Assembly (NCBI GenBank): GCA_965533275.1
Contig: CBESWG010000015.1
Location: forward strand, 1-64,000
Direction: 5' to 3'
DNA from: JAUXEH01 sp965533275
GTDB taxonomy: Bacteria > Acidobacteriota > Aminicenantia > Aminicenantales > Aminicenantaceae
Length of the DNA: 64,000 nt
The notes beneath the pieces are model-generated. The model saw only the letters and a list, made by a program, of their open reading frames with translations. It had not been told where the DNA came from and made no database searches. This document shows positions 31,895-41,454 of the stretch, piece by piece. A program made the translations under genes and the position numbers. Each line of letters begins with the position of its first letter. Positions within the stretch are counted from its first letter, which is position 1.

Positions 31895-33640
31895 ATGCCC
31901 AAGAGACTGGTGATCGTAGGCGGTGTGGCGGCCGGGGCCTCGGCCGCGGCCAAGGCGCGGCGAAGCAACGAAGAGATAGAGATCGTGATGTTCGAGAGCG
32001 GCCCCTACATGAGCTTTGCCAACTGTGGGCTTCCCTACTATGTCGGAGGCGAGATCGCCGAGCGGCGAAGCCTTTTCGTGGCCGATCCCAAGTCCTTCCG
32101 GCGGCGTTTCAGGGTGGATGTGCGCCTGGAGTCTACCGTGACGGATGTGAATCCCAAGGCCTGTGAGATCACGTTCAAGACTGCTGGTGGAAACGAAGAC
32201 AGGCTTGCCTATGACCGCTTGATCCTCGGCACAGGAACCGTCCCCTTCCGGCTTCCCCTCGAGGGGATCGACGCACCCAACATCTTCGAGTGCCGGACCG
32301 TCCCGGATGTGGATTCCATCCTGGCCTCCCTGCGTGGGCTGCAGCAGCCGCTTCCCGCAAAGCCAGAGACGGCCCCGAATGGGGAGGCGGCCAGCAAGGG
32401 CAAGGCCCTGATCATCGGGGCCGGCTACATCGGGCTGGAGTGTGCGGAACAGTTCCTACACCGGGGACTCGAGGTCACGGTCGTGGAGGCCCTGGACCAG
32501 ATCATGAGCCCACTCGACAACGAGATGACACTTCCGGCCCTGGCGGCCCTGCGTGCGGCCGGGGTCCGTGTCCTGCTCTCCGACCTGGTCGGGGGATTCG
32601 ACCATTCCGGTGCCCGGTCCCAGGCCCTCCTCAAGAGTGGGAGTAAACTCGAGTTCGACCTGGCCGTGGTTGGGGTGGGGGTTCGGCCCCATGTGGAGTT
32701 GGCCAAGGCGGCCGGCCTGGAGCTGGGGGAAACAGGCGCCATCGCCGTGGACGCGCACCAGCGGACATCCGATCCACTCATATTTGCGGCAGGCGACAAC
32801 TGCGAGTCCGTATTCCTCCCCACAGACGGGAAGGTGAACATCCCCCTGGCCGGGCCCGCCAACAAGCAGGGCCGGGTGGCCGGGCAGAATGCGGCGCTGG
32901 ACCTCCTGGGAAAAGAGGAAGCTAGCAGCGGTAGACTGAGCTTGCGCGGGGTCCTGGGGACCAGCATCGTGCGGGTGTGCGGCATGGTGGCCGGCGGGAC
33001 AGGCCTGACGGAAAAGGCCGCCCGGCGCCTCGAGCGGGAGGTGGCCGTGGCCTACAACATCGGATCAAGCCACGCCGAGTATTATCCGGGGGCCCAGTCC
33101 CTGTTCTTGAAGCTCGTGTACGATCCCGGGGACGGCCGGCTGCTGGGGGCCCAAGCTTCAGGGCAGGACGGCGTGGACAAGCGCCTCGATATCCTGTCCA
33201 CGGCCATCTACGGCGGGATGACCCTCGAGGACCTCGAGCAGCTGGACCTCTGCTATGCCCCGCCCTTCGGATCGGCCAAGGATGTAGTCATCCTGACCGG
33301 CATGGCGGCGGCCAACACGTTTCGCGGCACCAGCCCTGCCATAGCCCCCACTGATCTGTTCGAGGAGCAGAAGGGAGAGCGCCCCCCCTTCCTGCTCGAT
33401 GTGAGGACGGGCTTCGAGTTCAAGATGGGCCATCTCCAAAACGCGGTGAACATCCCCCTGGAAACACTGAGGGAGCGGCTGGGCGATATCCCACGGGACC
33501 GACCTCTGGTCACGCAGTGCAGCGTGGGCTACCGGAGCTATGTGGCCCAGCAGATCCTGCTGCAGAGCGGCTTCGCCGATGTCCGCAACCTCTCCGGCGG
33601 ATTCAGCCTGGCAGCCCAGCTACAGGGCGGCGCCGTTTAA
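31895..33640 (+). CDS. CoA-disulfide reductase fused to a rhodanese domain
   Basis: FAD/NAD(P)H oxidoreductase of 581 aa. The FAD-binding motif is VIVGGVAAGASAAAKARR, the redox cysteine is in MSFANCGLPYYVGGE, and a second Rossmann motif is KALIIGAGYIGLECAEQF. The C-terminal domain is a rhodanese with active-site loop QCSVGYRS (cysteine retained). This is the CoADR-RHD architecture, which reduces CoA disulfide or per/polysulfides. ATG 31895 is chosen for the AAGGAG 6 bases upstream; a frame open from 31817 overlaps the hexokinase end. It may protect CoA pools for the acetate pathway that follows. Confidence 0.9.
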   Translation: MPKRLVIVGGVAAGASAAAKARRSNEEIEIVMFESGPYMSFANCGLPYYVGGEIAERRSLFVADPKSFRRRFRVDVRLESTVTDVNPKACEITFKTAGGNEDRLAYDRLILGTGTVPFRLPLEGIDAPNIFECRTVPDVDSILASLRGLQQPLPAKPETAPNGEAASKGKALIIGAGYIGLECAEQFLHRGLEVTVVEALDQIMSPLDNEMTLPALAALRAAGVRVLLSDLVGGFDHSGARSQALLKSGSKLEFDLAVVGVGVRPHVELAKAAGLELGETGAIAVDAHQRTSDPLIFAAGDNCESVFLPTDGKVNIPLAGPANKQGRVAGQNAALDLLGKEEASSGRLSLRGVLGTSIVRVCGMVAGGTGLTEKAARRLEREVAVAYNIGSSHAEYYPGAQSLFLKLVYDPGDGRLLGAQASGQDGVDKRLDILSTAIYGGMTLEDLEQLDLCYAPPFGSAKDVVILTGMAAANTFRGTSPAIAPTDLFEEQKGERPPFLLDVRTGFEFKMGHLQNAVNIPLETLRERLGDIPRDRPLVTQCSVGYRSYVAQQILLQSGFADVRNLSGGFSLAAQLQGGAV

Positions 33641-33734
33641 GATCGGACCCTCGGTGCCGATCGGATAATTTTCGGCCTCTGTTACCCCCTATCACGACTC
33701 CGGGTACCGCCGCTAAAAAAATCACCGATGGGGG

Positions 33735-33763
33735 TGGAATACCGAGCCCAAGTCCTCTATAAT
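33735..33763 (+). promoter_or_regulatory. Probable pta-ackA promoter
   Basis: Perfect TATAAT (33758-33763), with TGGAAT 17 bases upstream (33735-33740, 3/6). It leaves a leader of about 105 bases before the pta ATG. The rest of the 235-base gap shows no other firm signal. Confidence 0.5.
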
Positions 33764-33875
33764 AGGCCGTTCCCGTTTTCGAGAGCGCAATATCGGAACT
33801 GACAGAAACCTGATAATATAGAGGGGATCCAAGGAATACCGACGCCCTTTTTTATTTGAATAGGAGAATTTTCCC

Positions 33876-35987
33876 ATGGGAAAAAATCTTTACATAGCCA
33901 CCATGGAGCCCAGGAGCGGTAAATCCGTGGTCCTGCTGGGACTCATGGAGCTGCTCTCCCGCAGGATCCAGAAGATAGGGATCTTCCGCCCCATCGTTCA
34001 TGCCGGCGAGAAGCCTGACGACTACCTCGAGCTCATCCGCAAGCGCTACAAGCTGGAATTCGATTATGATGAGCTTTACGGTGTGACCCATCAGGAGGCG
34101 CGCGACAAGCTCAGCACCGGAGAGTATGACGACCTGGTTAAGACCATGGTCGACAAGTACAAGGCCCTCGAACGCAAATGTGACTTTGTGGTGTGTGTGG
34201 GCACCGATTTTACGGGAGTAGCCACGGCCTTTGAATTCGACTTTAACGCAGAAATCGCCAACCAGCTGGGCTGCCCCCTGCTGCTCATCGTCAACGGCTT
34301 CGAAAAGTCTCCCGAAGACATCGTGGATGCGGCCCGCGTGTCCTGCGAGGCCTTCATCGAGCAGGGCTGCACGGTGATGTCCACGATAGTCAATCGAGTG
34401 AAAGAAGGAGACCTGGATGCCGTGGCCGAGCACCTCGGCGGCGAGACGGATGATCTTGGCCCCGTCTATGTACTCAAAGAGGAACCGGCCCTGAATTTCC
34501 CCACGGTGGGCACCGTTGCCCGTACCCTGAAAGCCACGTTTCTGACTCCGAAGGAGCGCGGGCTGAACCGAGAGGTCCGGCTCTACAAGGTCGCAGCCAT
34601 GCAGCTGCGGCACTTCCTGGAACACCTGGAAGATGGCGTGCTGATCATAACACCGGGAGACCGGGCCGATGTGATCCTTGGGAGTTTGATCACATTGTTT
34701 TCAGAGAAGGCACCCCAGATCGCCGGGCTGATGCTCACGGGGGGGCTGGAGCTGGAGCCCCCGGTAAAAAGGCTCCTCGACGGCCTTAAAAAACCAAGCT
34801 TTCCAATCATGAGCGTAAAGACCGATACCTACACCACGGCCATGAACATCAATGCCGTCCACTCCACGATCACTGCGGGGAATGAACGCAAGATCGCCCT
34901 GGCCCTAGGTGTATTTGAGTCCCGTGTCGACCTGTCCGAGCTGGAGGAACGGATCGCGGTAGCCCGCTCAGACCGTGTGACACCCCTCATGTTCGAATAC
35001 GAGCTCATCGACCGGGCCAAGTCCGAGCGCAAACACATCGTGCTTCCCGAGGGTAGAGAGGAGCGCATCCTGCGTGCGGCCGAGATCCTGCAGCGCCGGG
35101 GGGCGGTAGACCTCACCCTCCTGGGCAACGTCGATGAGATCAAACACAAGATCACAAACTTCGGGCTGGACCTGGGCCAGGTCAGGATCATCGATCCGCA
35201 GGACTCCTCTCGGCACGAAGAATTCGCCGCGACCTATTTCACGCTCCGCGCGCACAAGGGGATCACCGTGGACCAGGCCCGGGACGTGATGCTGGATGTC
35301 AGCTACTTCGGTACCATGATGATCTACCACGGGCTGGCTGACGGGATGGTGTCGGGATCGATGCACACGACACAGCACACCCTGCGCCCCGCCTTCGAGT
35401 TCATCCGCACCACGCCGGGCTTTTCCATCGTGTCGAGCGTCTTCTTCATGTGCCTGGCCGACCGGGTCCTGGTCTACGGCGACTGTGCCGTGAATCCCAA
35501 TCCCGATCCGGAACAGCTAGCGGATATCGCCATCGCTTCGGCGGACACGGCCGCCATGTTCGGCGTCGATCCCCGCATCGCCATGCTGTCCTATTCCACG
35601 GGTGAGTCAGGCAAGGGGGAGGAAGTGGAGAAGGTGCGCGAGGCCACACAGATCGCCCAGGCCCGGCGCCCGGACCTCAAGATCGAGGGGCCGATGCAGT
35701 ATGACGCGGCAATCGATGCGGGAGTGGCGGCCACCAAGATGCCGGGCAGCCGGGTGGCCGGGCATGCCACGGTCTTCATCTTCCCCGACCTCAACACCGG
35801 GAACAACACCTACAAGGCGGTACAGCGCTCGGCCCAGGCCGTGGCCATCGGCCCGGTGCTGCAGGGGCTCAACAAGCCCGTGAATGACCTCAGCCGGGGC
35901 TGCACCGTGACCGACATCGTAAACACCGTGGCCATCACGGCCATCCAGGCCCAGGCTTTGGGGGCGCTTGCGGAGAAGGCCTCATGA
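33876..35987 (+). CDS. pta: Phosphate acetyltransferase, long (DRTGG-domain) form
   Basis: Converts acetyl-CoA and phosphate to acetyl phosphate and CoA. The 703-aa long form has an N-terminal dethiobiotin-synthetase-like P-loop domain (YIATMEPRSGKSVVLLGLME), a middle DRTGG domain (about 215-330) and the C-terminal catalytic PTA_PTB domain (SGSMHTTQHTLRPAFEFI, MLSYSTGESGKGEEVEKV, VAGHATVFIFPDLNTGN). The N-terminal domains often act in allosteric control. Its stop overlaps the ackA start (ATGA), giving the classic substrate-level ATP pair. Confidence 0.96.
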   Translation: MGKNLYIATMEPRSGKSVVLLGLMELLSRRIQKIGIFRPIVHAGEKPDDYLELIRKRYKLEFDYDELYGVTHQEARDKLSTGEYDDLVKTMVDKYKALERKCDFVVCVGTDFTGVATAFEFDFNAEIANQLGCPLLLIVNGFEKSPEDIVDAARVSCEAFIEQGCTVMSTIVNRVKEGDLDAVAEHLGGETDDLGPVYVLKEEPALNFPTVGTVARTLKATFLTPKERGLNREVRLYKVAAMQLRHFLEHLEDGVLIITPGDRADVILGSLITLFSEKAPQIAGLMLTGGLELEPPVKRLLDGLKKPSFPIMSVKTDTYTTAMNINAVHSTITAGNERKIALALGVFESRVDLSELEERIAVARSDRVTPLMFEYELIDRAKSERKHIVLPEGREERILRAAEILQRRGAVDLTLLGNVDEIKHKITNFGLDLGQVRIIDPQDSSRHEEFAATYFTLRAHKGITVDQARDVMLDVSYFGTMMIYHGLADGMVSGSMHTTQHTLRPAFEFIRTTPGFSIVSSVFFMCLADRVLVYGDCAVNPNPDPEQLADIAIASADTAAMFGVDPRIAMLSYSTGESGKGEEVEKVREATQIAQARRPDLKIEGPMQYDAAIDAGVAATKMPGSRVAGHATVFIFPDLNTGNNTYKAVQRSAQAVAIGPVLQGLNKPVNDLSRGCTVTDIVNTVAITAIQAQALGALAEKAS

Positions 35988-37195
35988 ACATCCTGGTCAT
36001 CAACTCCGGGAGCTCGTCCATCAAGTACCAGCTTTTCGACATGGCTGACGGCACAGTCCTGGCCGCGGGCTTGCTGGAGCAGATCGGGGAAGCGACCAGC
36101 CGCCTGACCCACAATGCCCGCCGTGAAGACGGGGACATCGACGAGCTGGTCCAGGTCGAGCCCGTGTCCGATCATGAGGAGGGTTTCGAGACCATCCTGA
36201 GGGCCTTTGCAGACACCGGACTCCTGAAGGAAGGAGGCGATGAGCTGGGCGGCATCGGGCACCGTGTCGTGCATGGCGGAGAGGCATTCCAGGAACCCAC
36301 GCTGATCACGGACGAGGTCATCGAGACCATCAGGGAGCAGATCCCGCTGGCTCCGATCCACAATCCCGCCAACCTGACCGGGATCGAGGTGACGTTCGCC
36401 CGTATGCCGAAAACTCCCCAGGTCGCGATCTTCGATACCGCTTTCCATCAGAGCATACCGCCTCATGCCTTTCACTATGCCCTGCCCCATGAACTGGCCG
36501 CGAAGCATTCCGTGCGCCGCTTCGGATTCCACGGGACATCTCATCGGTACGTGACCCGGGCCACTGCCGCATTCCTGGGCAAGAGCCTTGAGGATGTGAA
36601 CCTGATCACCTGCCACCTGGGGAACGGGGCCAGCGTGTGTGCGGTCCGAGGGGGCCGCAGTGTCGACACTTCCATGGGCATGACGCCGCTGGAGGGTCTG
36701 ATCATGGGCTCGCGTTCCGGCGACATGGATCCCGGGATCATCTTTTACCTGGGCCGGAAGGCCCGGATGTCGCTCGACCAGCTGGATGCCCTGCTCAACA
36801 AGCGCAGCGGAATGAAAGGCCTCTGCGGTGTGAACGACATGCGGGAGATCGAGGACATGGCCCTGAACGGCGACCAGCGGGCCCGGCTCGCGCTCGACAT
36901 GTACTCCTACCGCCTCAAGAAGTACATCGGCATGTACAGCGCGGTCCTGGGCCGTGTGGACGCACTTGTGTTCACCGCCGGCATCGGCGAAAAATCCCCC
37001 ATCGTGCGCGGCCTGGCCTGCGCCGACCTGGACAACCTGGGGATCCGCCTCGATGCGGATAAGAACGAGGCCAAGTCCAAGGCGATCCGAGAGATCCAGG
37101 CCAAGGGAAGCGCTGTCAGGATCCTGGTTGTCCCCACCAACGAGGAATTGGAGATCGCACAGCAGTCTTTTGCATGTATTCGCACGAACTGTTGA
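35984..37195 (+). CDS. ackA: Acetate kinase
   Basis: Makes ATP and acetate from acetyl phosphate. The 403-aa protein shows the ASKHA motifs: INSGSSSIKYQLFDM at the N-terminus, FDTAFHQSIPPHAFHYALP, RRFGFHGTSHRYVT (catalytic His/Arg region), and HLGNGASVCAVRGGRSVDTS. It is translationally coupled to pta. Together they end the fermentative route built by the neighbouring glycolytic genes. Confidence 0.97.
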   Translation: MNILVINSGSSSIKYQLFDMADGTVLAAGLLEQIGEATSRLTHNARREDGDIDELVQVEPVSDHEEGFETILRAFADTGLLKEGGDELGGIGHRVVHGGEAFQEPTLITDEVIETIREQIPLAPIHNPANLTGIEVTFARMPKTPQVAIFDTAFHQSIPPHAFHYALPHELAAKHSVRRFGFHGTSHRYVTRATAAFLGKSLEDVNLITCHLGNGASVCAVRGGRSVDTSMGMTPLEGLIMGSRSGDMDPGIIFYLGRKARMSLDQLDALLNKRSGMKGLCGVNDMREIEDMALNGDQRARLALDMYSYRLKKYIGMYSAVLGRVDALVFTAGIGEKSPIVRGLACADLDNLGIRLDADKNEAKSKAIREIQAKGSAVRILVVPTNEELEIAQQSFACIRTNC

Positions 37196-37204
37196 TCCGG
37201 TTTG

Positions 37205-37213
37205 TGTTAGAAT
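37205..37213 (+). promoter_or_regulatory. Possible extended -10 promoter for the aldolase gene
   Basis: TGTTAGAAT matches the extended -10 form TGnTAnAAT. No good -35 is seen. It lies 35 bases before the ATG. Confidence 0.4.
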
Positions 37214-37248
37214 AGAACCAAGACAAACAGAAGAGAAGGAGGCATATC

Positions 37249-38322
37249 ATGATCGACCTTGCCAAGATCGAAGAGCTTCTGGGAGACGAGGCCAGGGACC
37301 TGCTGGCATTCGATTCCCCCAAGATCCCCAAGAATAGACTCCATGTCCCGGGTCCGGATTGGATAGACCGGGCCTTCGGACTCAGCGACCGGCCCATTCC
37401 AGTGCTGCGCAGCCTGCAGGCCCTGCTCGGAAACGGGCGCCTGGCCGGTACCGGTTATGTCTCGATCCTGCCCGTTGACCAGGGCATCGAGCATTCGGGC
37501 GGCGCTTCCTTTGCGCCCAATCCTGCGTACTTCGACAGTGAGAAGCTCATCGAGCTGGCCATCGAGGGCGGCTGCAACGGCGTGGCCTCCACCCTGGGAG
37601 TCCTGGGAAGCGTGGCCCGTAAGTACGCGCACAAGATCCCCTTTATCCTCAAGATCAACCACAACGAGCTGCTCACATATCCCAACACGTTCGATCAGAT
37701 CATGTTCGCCTCCGTAGAGCAGGCCTTCGACCTGGGAGCCGTGGCCGTAGGCGCCACCATCTACTACGGCTCTCTCGAGAGCTCCCGGCAGATCCAGGAG
37801 GTCAGCGAGGCCTTCCAGTATGCTCACGAGCTGGGGATGATGACCATCCTCTGGTGCTACCTGAGGAATCCTTCGTTCAAGGTCGCAGGCCAGGACTATC
37901 ATGCCAGCGCGGACCTCACCGGGCAGGCCAACCACCTGGGAGCCACTATCCAGGCCGACATCGTCAAGCAGAAACTCCCCAACTCGAACGGGGGCTACAA
38001 GGCTCTCAACGCCGAGGGGGAAGGCTTCGGCAAGTTCAGCGAAAAAATGTACACCGACCTCTGCAGCGATCACCCCATCGACCTGACCCGGTACCAGGTG
38101 GCCAACCAGTACATGGGCCGGGTGGGCCTGATCAACTCGGGGGGCCCCTCGGGCAAGACCGACCTGGCGGATGCGGTCAAGACGGCCGTCATCAACAAGC
38201 GAGCCGGGGGCCTGGGCCTCATTAGCGGACGCAAGGCCTTCCAGAGGCCGATCGCGGACGGCGTGGAGCTGCTCAACGCCATCCAGGACGTGTACCTGGA
38301 GACGAGGGTCACCATCGCCTAG
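37249..38322 (+). CDS. fbaB: Fructose-bisphosphate aldolase, class I (archaeal/DhnA type)
   Basis: Cleaves fructose-1,6-bisphosphate by a Schiff-base mechanism. The protein has 357 aa and shows YVSILPVDQGIEHSGG near the N-terminus, the probable lysine-bearing strand FILKINHNELLTYP, and GAVAVGATIYYGS. These match the DhnA-type class I enzymes of archaea and many bacteria (FbaB) and not the zinc-dependent class II enzyme. AGAAGGAGG lies 7 bases before the ATG. It sits between the acetate genes and a phosphofructokinase, so consecutive glycolytic steps are encoded together. Confidence 0.93.
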   Translation: MIDLAKIEELLGDEARDLLAFDSPKIPKNRLHVPGPDWIDRAFGLSDRPIPVLRSLQALLGNGRLAGTGYVSILPVDQGIEHSGGASFAPNPAYFDSEKLIELAIEGGCNGVASTLGVLGSVARKYAHKIPFILKINHNELLTYPNTFDQIMFASVEQAFDLGAVAVGATIYYGSLESSRQIQEVSEAFQYAHELGMMTILWCYLRNPSFKVAGQDYHASADLTGQANHLGATIQADIVKQKLPNSNGGYKALNAEGEGFGKFSEKMYTDLCSDHPIDLTRYQVANQYMGRVGLINSGGPSGKTDLADAVKTAVINKRAGGLGLISGRKAFQRPIADGVELLNAIQDVYLETRVTIA

Positions 38323-38475
38323 GTTGTTCGAGCTCCGCGCGACCGAAAAGATGAAGCAGGGGTGTATTCCCAGGCGCGGGGATTTGGAGCCATCGCCCTT
38401 TTGGGGCAGCAGGGGCCGATAGAGAGAAGGGCCGGGGCCGCGAATCCAGGGGCCGGATCAGGGGGTGGAAGATTG

Positions 38476-39771
38476 GTGAGCGATAACTTGGAAAGACTGG
38501 ATTTCAGCATAGAGAATCTGGGGGAATGCCGCATCCCCTCTCCCATGGAGGGGATCCCATTCGCTGACGACAGCGAGCGTCTGCTCTTTCACTCCAACCT
38601 CGGTGATGTAGAAGAATTCCTCAAACGTGGAGACACGCCTCCGGTCTTCGAGGCCGCCGGACCCAGGGAGAAGATCTATTTCGATCCATCCAAGCTCAAG
38701 TGCGGGATCGTGACCTGCGGCGGGCTCTGCCCAGGGCTCAACGACGTCATCCGTGCCATCGTGATGAGTTTGACCTATCATTACCGGGTCGATCATATCT
38801 TCGGCTTCCGCTACGGATTCGAGGGGCTGTCCCCTAAATACGGCCACACGCCCCTGGAGCTGACCCCGGATGTGGTCAAGGACATCCACAAGGAGGGCGG
38901 CACCCTGCTGGGAGCCTCCCGCGGACCCCAGGACGTGGGAGAGATGGTCGACACCCTGGAACGGATGAATGTAAGGCTGCTCTTCACCGTCGGGGGAGAC
39001 GGCACACTCAGAGGGTCCCAGGCGATCGCCGAAGAGATCAAACGCCGGGGCATCAAGATCGGCGTGGTGGGGATCCCCAAGACCATCGACAACGACATCT
39101 CTTTCGTGGAGCAGTCCTTCGGATTCGATACGGCCGTCGGCGAATCGCGCACCGCGATCTATTCCGCCCATACCGAGGCGCGGGGGGTGCGGAACGGCGT
39201 GGGCCTGGTCAAGCTCATGGGACGCTACTCCGGCTTCACTGCCGCCTTTGCCACCCTGGCGAACAACGATGTGAACTTCTGCCTCATCCCGGAAGTCCGC
39301 TTCTCACTGGAAACTTTCCTCGCTGCCCTGCAGCGCCGCCTGGAGGCAAGGGGGCACGCCGTCATCGTGGCGGGCGAGGGGGCGGGACAGGACCTCCTGG
39401 CCGCTCAGAAGGGCCGGGACGCCTCGGGCAACGCACTCCTGGGCGATGTCGGGCTGTTCCTCCGGGACCGCATCAAGGAACACTTCCGACGTGCCGGACT
39501 GGATGTCGGCCCTAAGTACATCGATCCCAGCTATACCATCCGCAGCGTGCCCGCCAATCCCAAGGATTCGGCTTTCTGCCTGCTTCTCGGACACAACGCC
39601 GCCCACGCGGGCCTGGCCGGCCGCACGAACATGCTTGTGGGGTATTGGAAGCACCGCTACACGCATGTGCCCATTCCCCTGGCCGTGTCCCGGCGCAAAC
39701 AGATCGATCCCGGCAGCCGCCTGTGGCGGGACGTGCTCTCCTGCACCGGCCAGCCCCGGGAGCTTACATGA
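38476..39771 (+). CDS. 6-phosphofructokinase, ATP-type signature (plant/TP0108-like)
   Basis: Phosphorylates fructose-6-phosphate. With GTG 38476 as start (after GTGGAAG) it has 431 aa. An N-terminal extension of about 70 residues precedes the PFK core: CGIVTCGGLCPGLNDVIRAI, then GGDGT (173-177) and PKTIDND (201-207). Gly in GGDG predicts ATP use, while Lys in PKTIDND is shared with plant-type ATP-PFK and with PPi enzymes; plant ATP-PFKs have this same pair. An earlier frame start (38362) adds a low-quality stretch. The stop overlaps the next start (ATGA). Confidence 0.88.
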   Translation: MSDNLERLDFSIENLGECRIPSPMEGIPFADDSERLLFHSNLGDVEEFLKRGDTPPVFEAAGPREKIYFDPSKLKCGIVTCGGLCPGLNDVIRAIVMSLTYHYRVDHIFGFRYGFEGLSPKYGHTPLELTPDVVKDIHKEGGTLLGASRGPQDVGEMVDTLERMNVRLLFTVGGDGTLRGSQAIAEEIKRRGIKIGVVGIPKTIDNDISFVEQSFGFDTAVGESRTAIYSAHTEARGVRNGVGLVKLMGRYSGFTAAFATLANNDVNFCLIPEVRFSLETFLAALQRRLEARGHAVIVAGEGAGQDLLAAQKGRDASGNALLGDVGLFLRDRIKEHFRRAGLDVGPKYIDPSYTIRSVPANPKDSAFCLLLGHNAAHAGLAGRTNMLVGYWKHRYTHVPIPLAVSRRKQIDPGSRLWRDVLSCTGQPRELT

Positions 39772-41105
39772 AGCAAAGGGACCTGAAGCGCCTCCGTGAG
39801 GATGCCGAGGCCGTGTTCCGGTCTGGGTTGGAGGCCGTAGATCCGATCCGGGCCGTGGAACGGCATGTGTCCCGTGCCAACGAGATCCTGACCGTCGGGG
39901 ACCGCCGCTATGACCTCTCGAGGTTCGAGCGGATATTCGTGGTGGGAGCCGGCAAGGCTTCGGGTGCCATGGGCCAGGCCGTGGAAGCGGTCTTGGGCGA
40001 CCGGATCACGGACGGGCTCATCAACGTCAAATATGCACACACTCTGCCGCTCGAGACCCTCCGCCTGAACGAGGCGGGCCATCCGGTTCCGGACGAGGCC
40101 GGGCTGGACGGCGCCAGGGAAATCATGAGTCTCCTGCGGACGACCGGCAGGAAGGACCTGGTCCTCTGCCTGCTCTCGGGAGGCGGCTCTGCGCTGCTCC
40201 CCCTGCCAACCGGAGGAGTTTCCCTGGCGGACAAACAGGAGATGACGCGGCTGCTGCTCGAGAGCGGGGCCACGATCCAGGAGATCAATGCCCTGCGCAA
40301 GCATGTCTCCGGGATAAAAGGAGGACGCCTTGCGAGCGCTGTCTTTCCCTCCACCCTTATCACACTCATCCTCTCGGATGTCATCGGCGACGACCTGGAC
40401 AGCATCGCCTCCGGGCCCACGGTGCCGGACAGCACCACGTTCGGAGACTGCCGGGATGTGATCGAACGGTATGGATTGGCCGCCCGGATGCCTCAAAGCG
40501 TACGGGAGGTTATTGAAAGAGGCCTGCAGGAGGAAGTGCCTGAGACACCCAAGGCGGGAGATCCGGTCTTTAAGGGCACACAGAACCTCATCGTGGCCGG
40601 GAACCATCAGGCCCTGCAGGCCGCGCACTCGAAGGCGGAATCCCTGGGTTACAACACGCTGCTGCTCTCCTCCACCATGGACGGAGAGACCCGAGACGTG
40701 GCCCGCGTGCATGCGGCCCTGGCCCGGGAGATCCGCACGAGCGGAAACCCGGTCCCACCACCTGGCTGCCTGCTTTCCGGAGGGGAGACCACGGTCACGA
40801 TCCGGGGAAATGGCCTGGGCGGACGCAACCAGGAGTTTGCGTTGGCGGCCGCGATGGCCATCGCCGGTATGGAGGGAACGGTCGTTCTCAGTGCCGGCAC
40901 AGACGGCACGGACGGCCCCACGGACGCGGCCGGAGCCTTGGCCGACGGACAGACAGTACAGAGGGCCGGCGTTTTAGGGCTCGATCCCCACCGGTTCCTC
41001 CGAGACAACGATTCCTACCGCTTCTTCCATCCGCTGGGAGACCTCCTGATCACGGGACCGACACTGACCAATGTGATGGATCTGCGTATCGTCCTGGTCG
41101 CCTGA
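39768..41105 (+). CDS. Glycerate 2-kinase, GckA/MOFRL family
   Basis: Phosphorylates D-glycerate to 2-phosphoglycerate. The 445-aa protein has the family's N-terminal domain (FVVGAGKASGAMGQAVE, LCLLSGGGSALLPLP, INALRKHVSGIKGGRLA) and the C-terminal MOFRL domain (CLLSGGETTVTIRGNGLGGR, then SAGTDGTDGPTDAAGA). ATG 39768 overlaps the phosphofructokinase stop; the longer open frame upstream lies inside that gene. It feeds glycerate into lower glycolysis, or serves a semi-phosphorylating sugar-acid route. Confidence 0.92.
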   Translation: MKQRDLKRLREDAEAVFRSGLEAVDPIRAVERHVSRANEILTVGDRRYDLSRFERIFVVGAGKASGAMGQAVEAVLGDRITDGLINVKYAHTLPLETLRLNEAGHPVPDEAGLDGAREIMSLLRTTGRKDLVLCLLSGGGSALLPLPTGGVSLADKQEMTRLLLESGATIQEINALRKHVSGIKGGRLASAVFPSTLITLILSDVIGDDLDSIASGPTVPDSTTFGDCRDVIERYGLAARMPQSVREVIERGLQEEVPETPKAGDPVFKGTQNLIVAGNHQALQAAHSKAESLGYNTLLLSSTMDGETRDVARVHAALAREIRTSGNPVPPPGCLLSGGETTVTIRGNGLGGRNQEFALAAAMAIAGMEGTVVLSAGTDGTDGPTDAAGALADGQTVQRAGVLGLDPHRFLRDNDSYRFFHPLGDLLITGPTLTNVMDLRIVLVA

Positions 41106-41144
41106 GCAAACTTGGCGTATTGGCCCAAAGTCCAATAGACAAGA

Positions 41145-41179
41145 GATTTTTCAAGTCTCATCATATGACTTGAAAGATC
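41145..41179. repeat. Inverted repeat in the 41.1-41.45 kb gap
   Basis: TTTCAAGTC (41149-41157) and GACTTGAAA (41167-41175) pair perfectly around a 9-base loop. The stem extends to 13 bases with one mismatch. No T-run follows. It may help end the glycerate kinase transcript. Confidence 0.55.
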
Positions 41180-41218
41180 TGGAGAGATGGACCGTGGATG
41201 CTGAACCACGAGAATAGA

Positions 41219-41244
41219 TGAATCCACCGAATATGGTGGATTCA
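41219..41244. repeat. Second inverted repeat in the same gap
   Basis: TGAATCCACC and GGTGGATTCA form a perfect 10-base stem around the 6-base loop GAATAT. No T-run follows. The surrounding 350 bases (41106-41454) contain no convincing gene. Confidence 0.6.
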
Positions 41245-41358
41245 GCGCCACATAAATGTCTCTGTAGTTTTTTGGATACACGGATAGCCTTATTAAAATC
41301 AGTAAGATAGGCTTTTATTCAGTCAGTGTCTCTGTGTTGGCACAAAGATTGATAGGTT

Positions 41359-41386
41359 TTGACAAGTATGACGCTCTCATTCTGAT
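41359..41386 (+). promoter_or_regulatory. Probable promoter of the DUF4136 lipoprotein gene
   Basis: TTGACA (41359-41364), a 16-base spacer and TCTGAT (41381-41386, 4/6). A GAAAGGAG site precedes the ATG at 41455. Confidence 0.45.
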
Positions 41387-41454
41387 TGAAAAACCATTCG
41401 ACAGAATGTACGTAATGTAAAAAGAGTCCAATCAATTGAAAGGAGTATGAGGGA

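Noticed and set aside
41015..41281. 88-codon minus-strand frame at the end of the glycerate kinase gene
   Set aside because: Half lies antisense to a certain gene, and the rest crosses the inverted repeats; no protein-like pattern.
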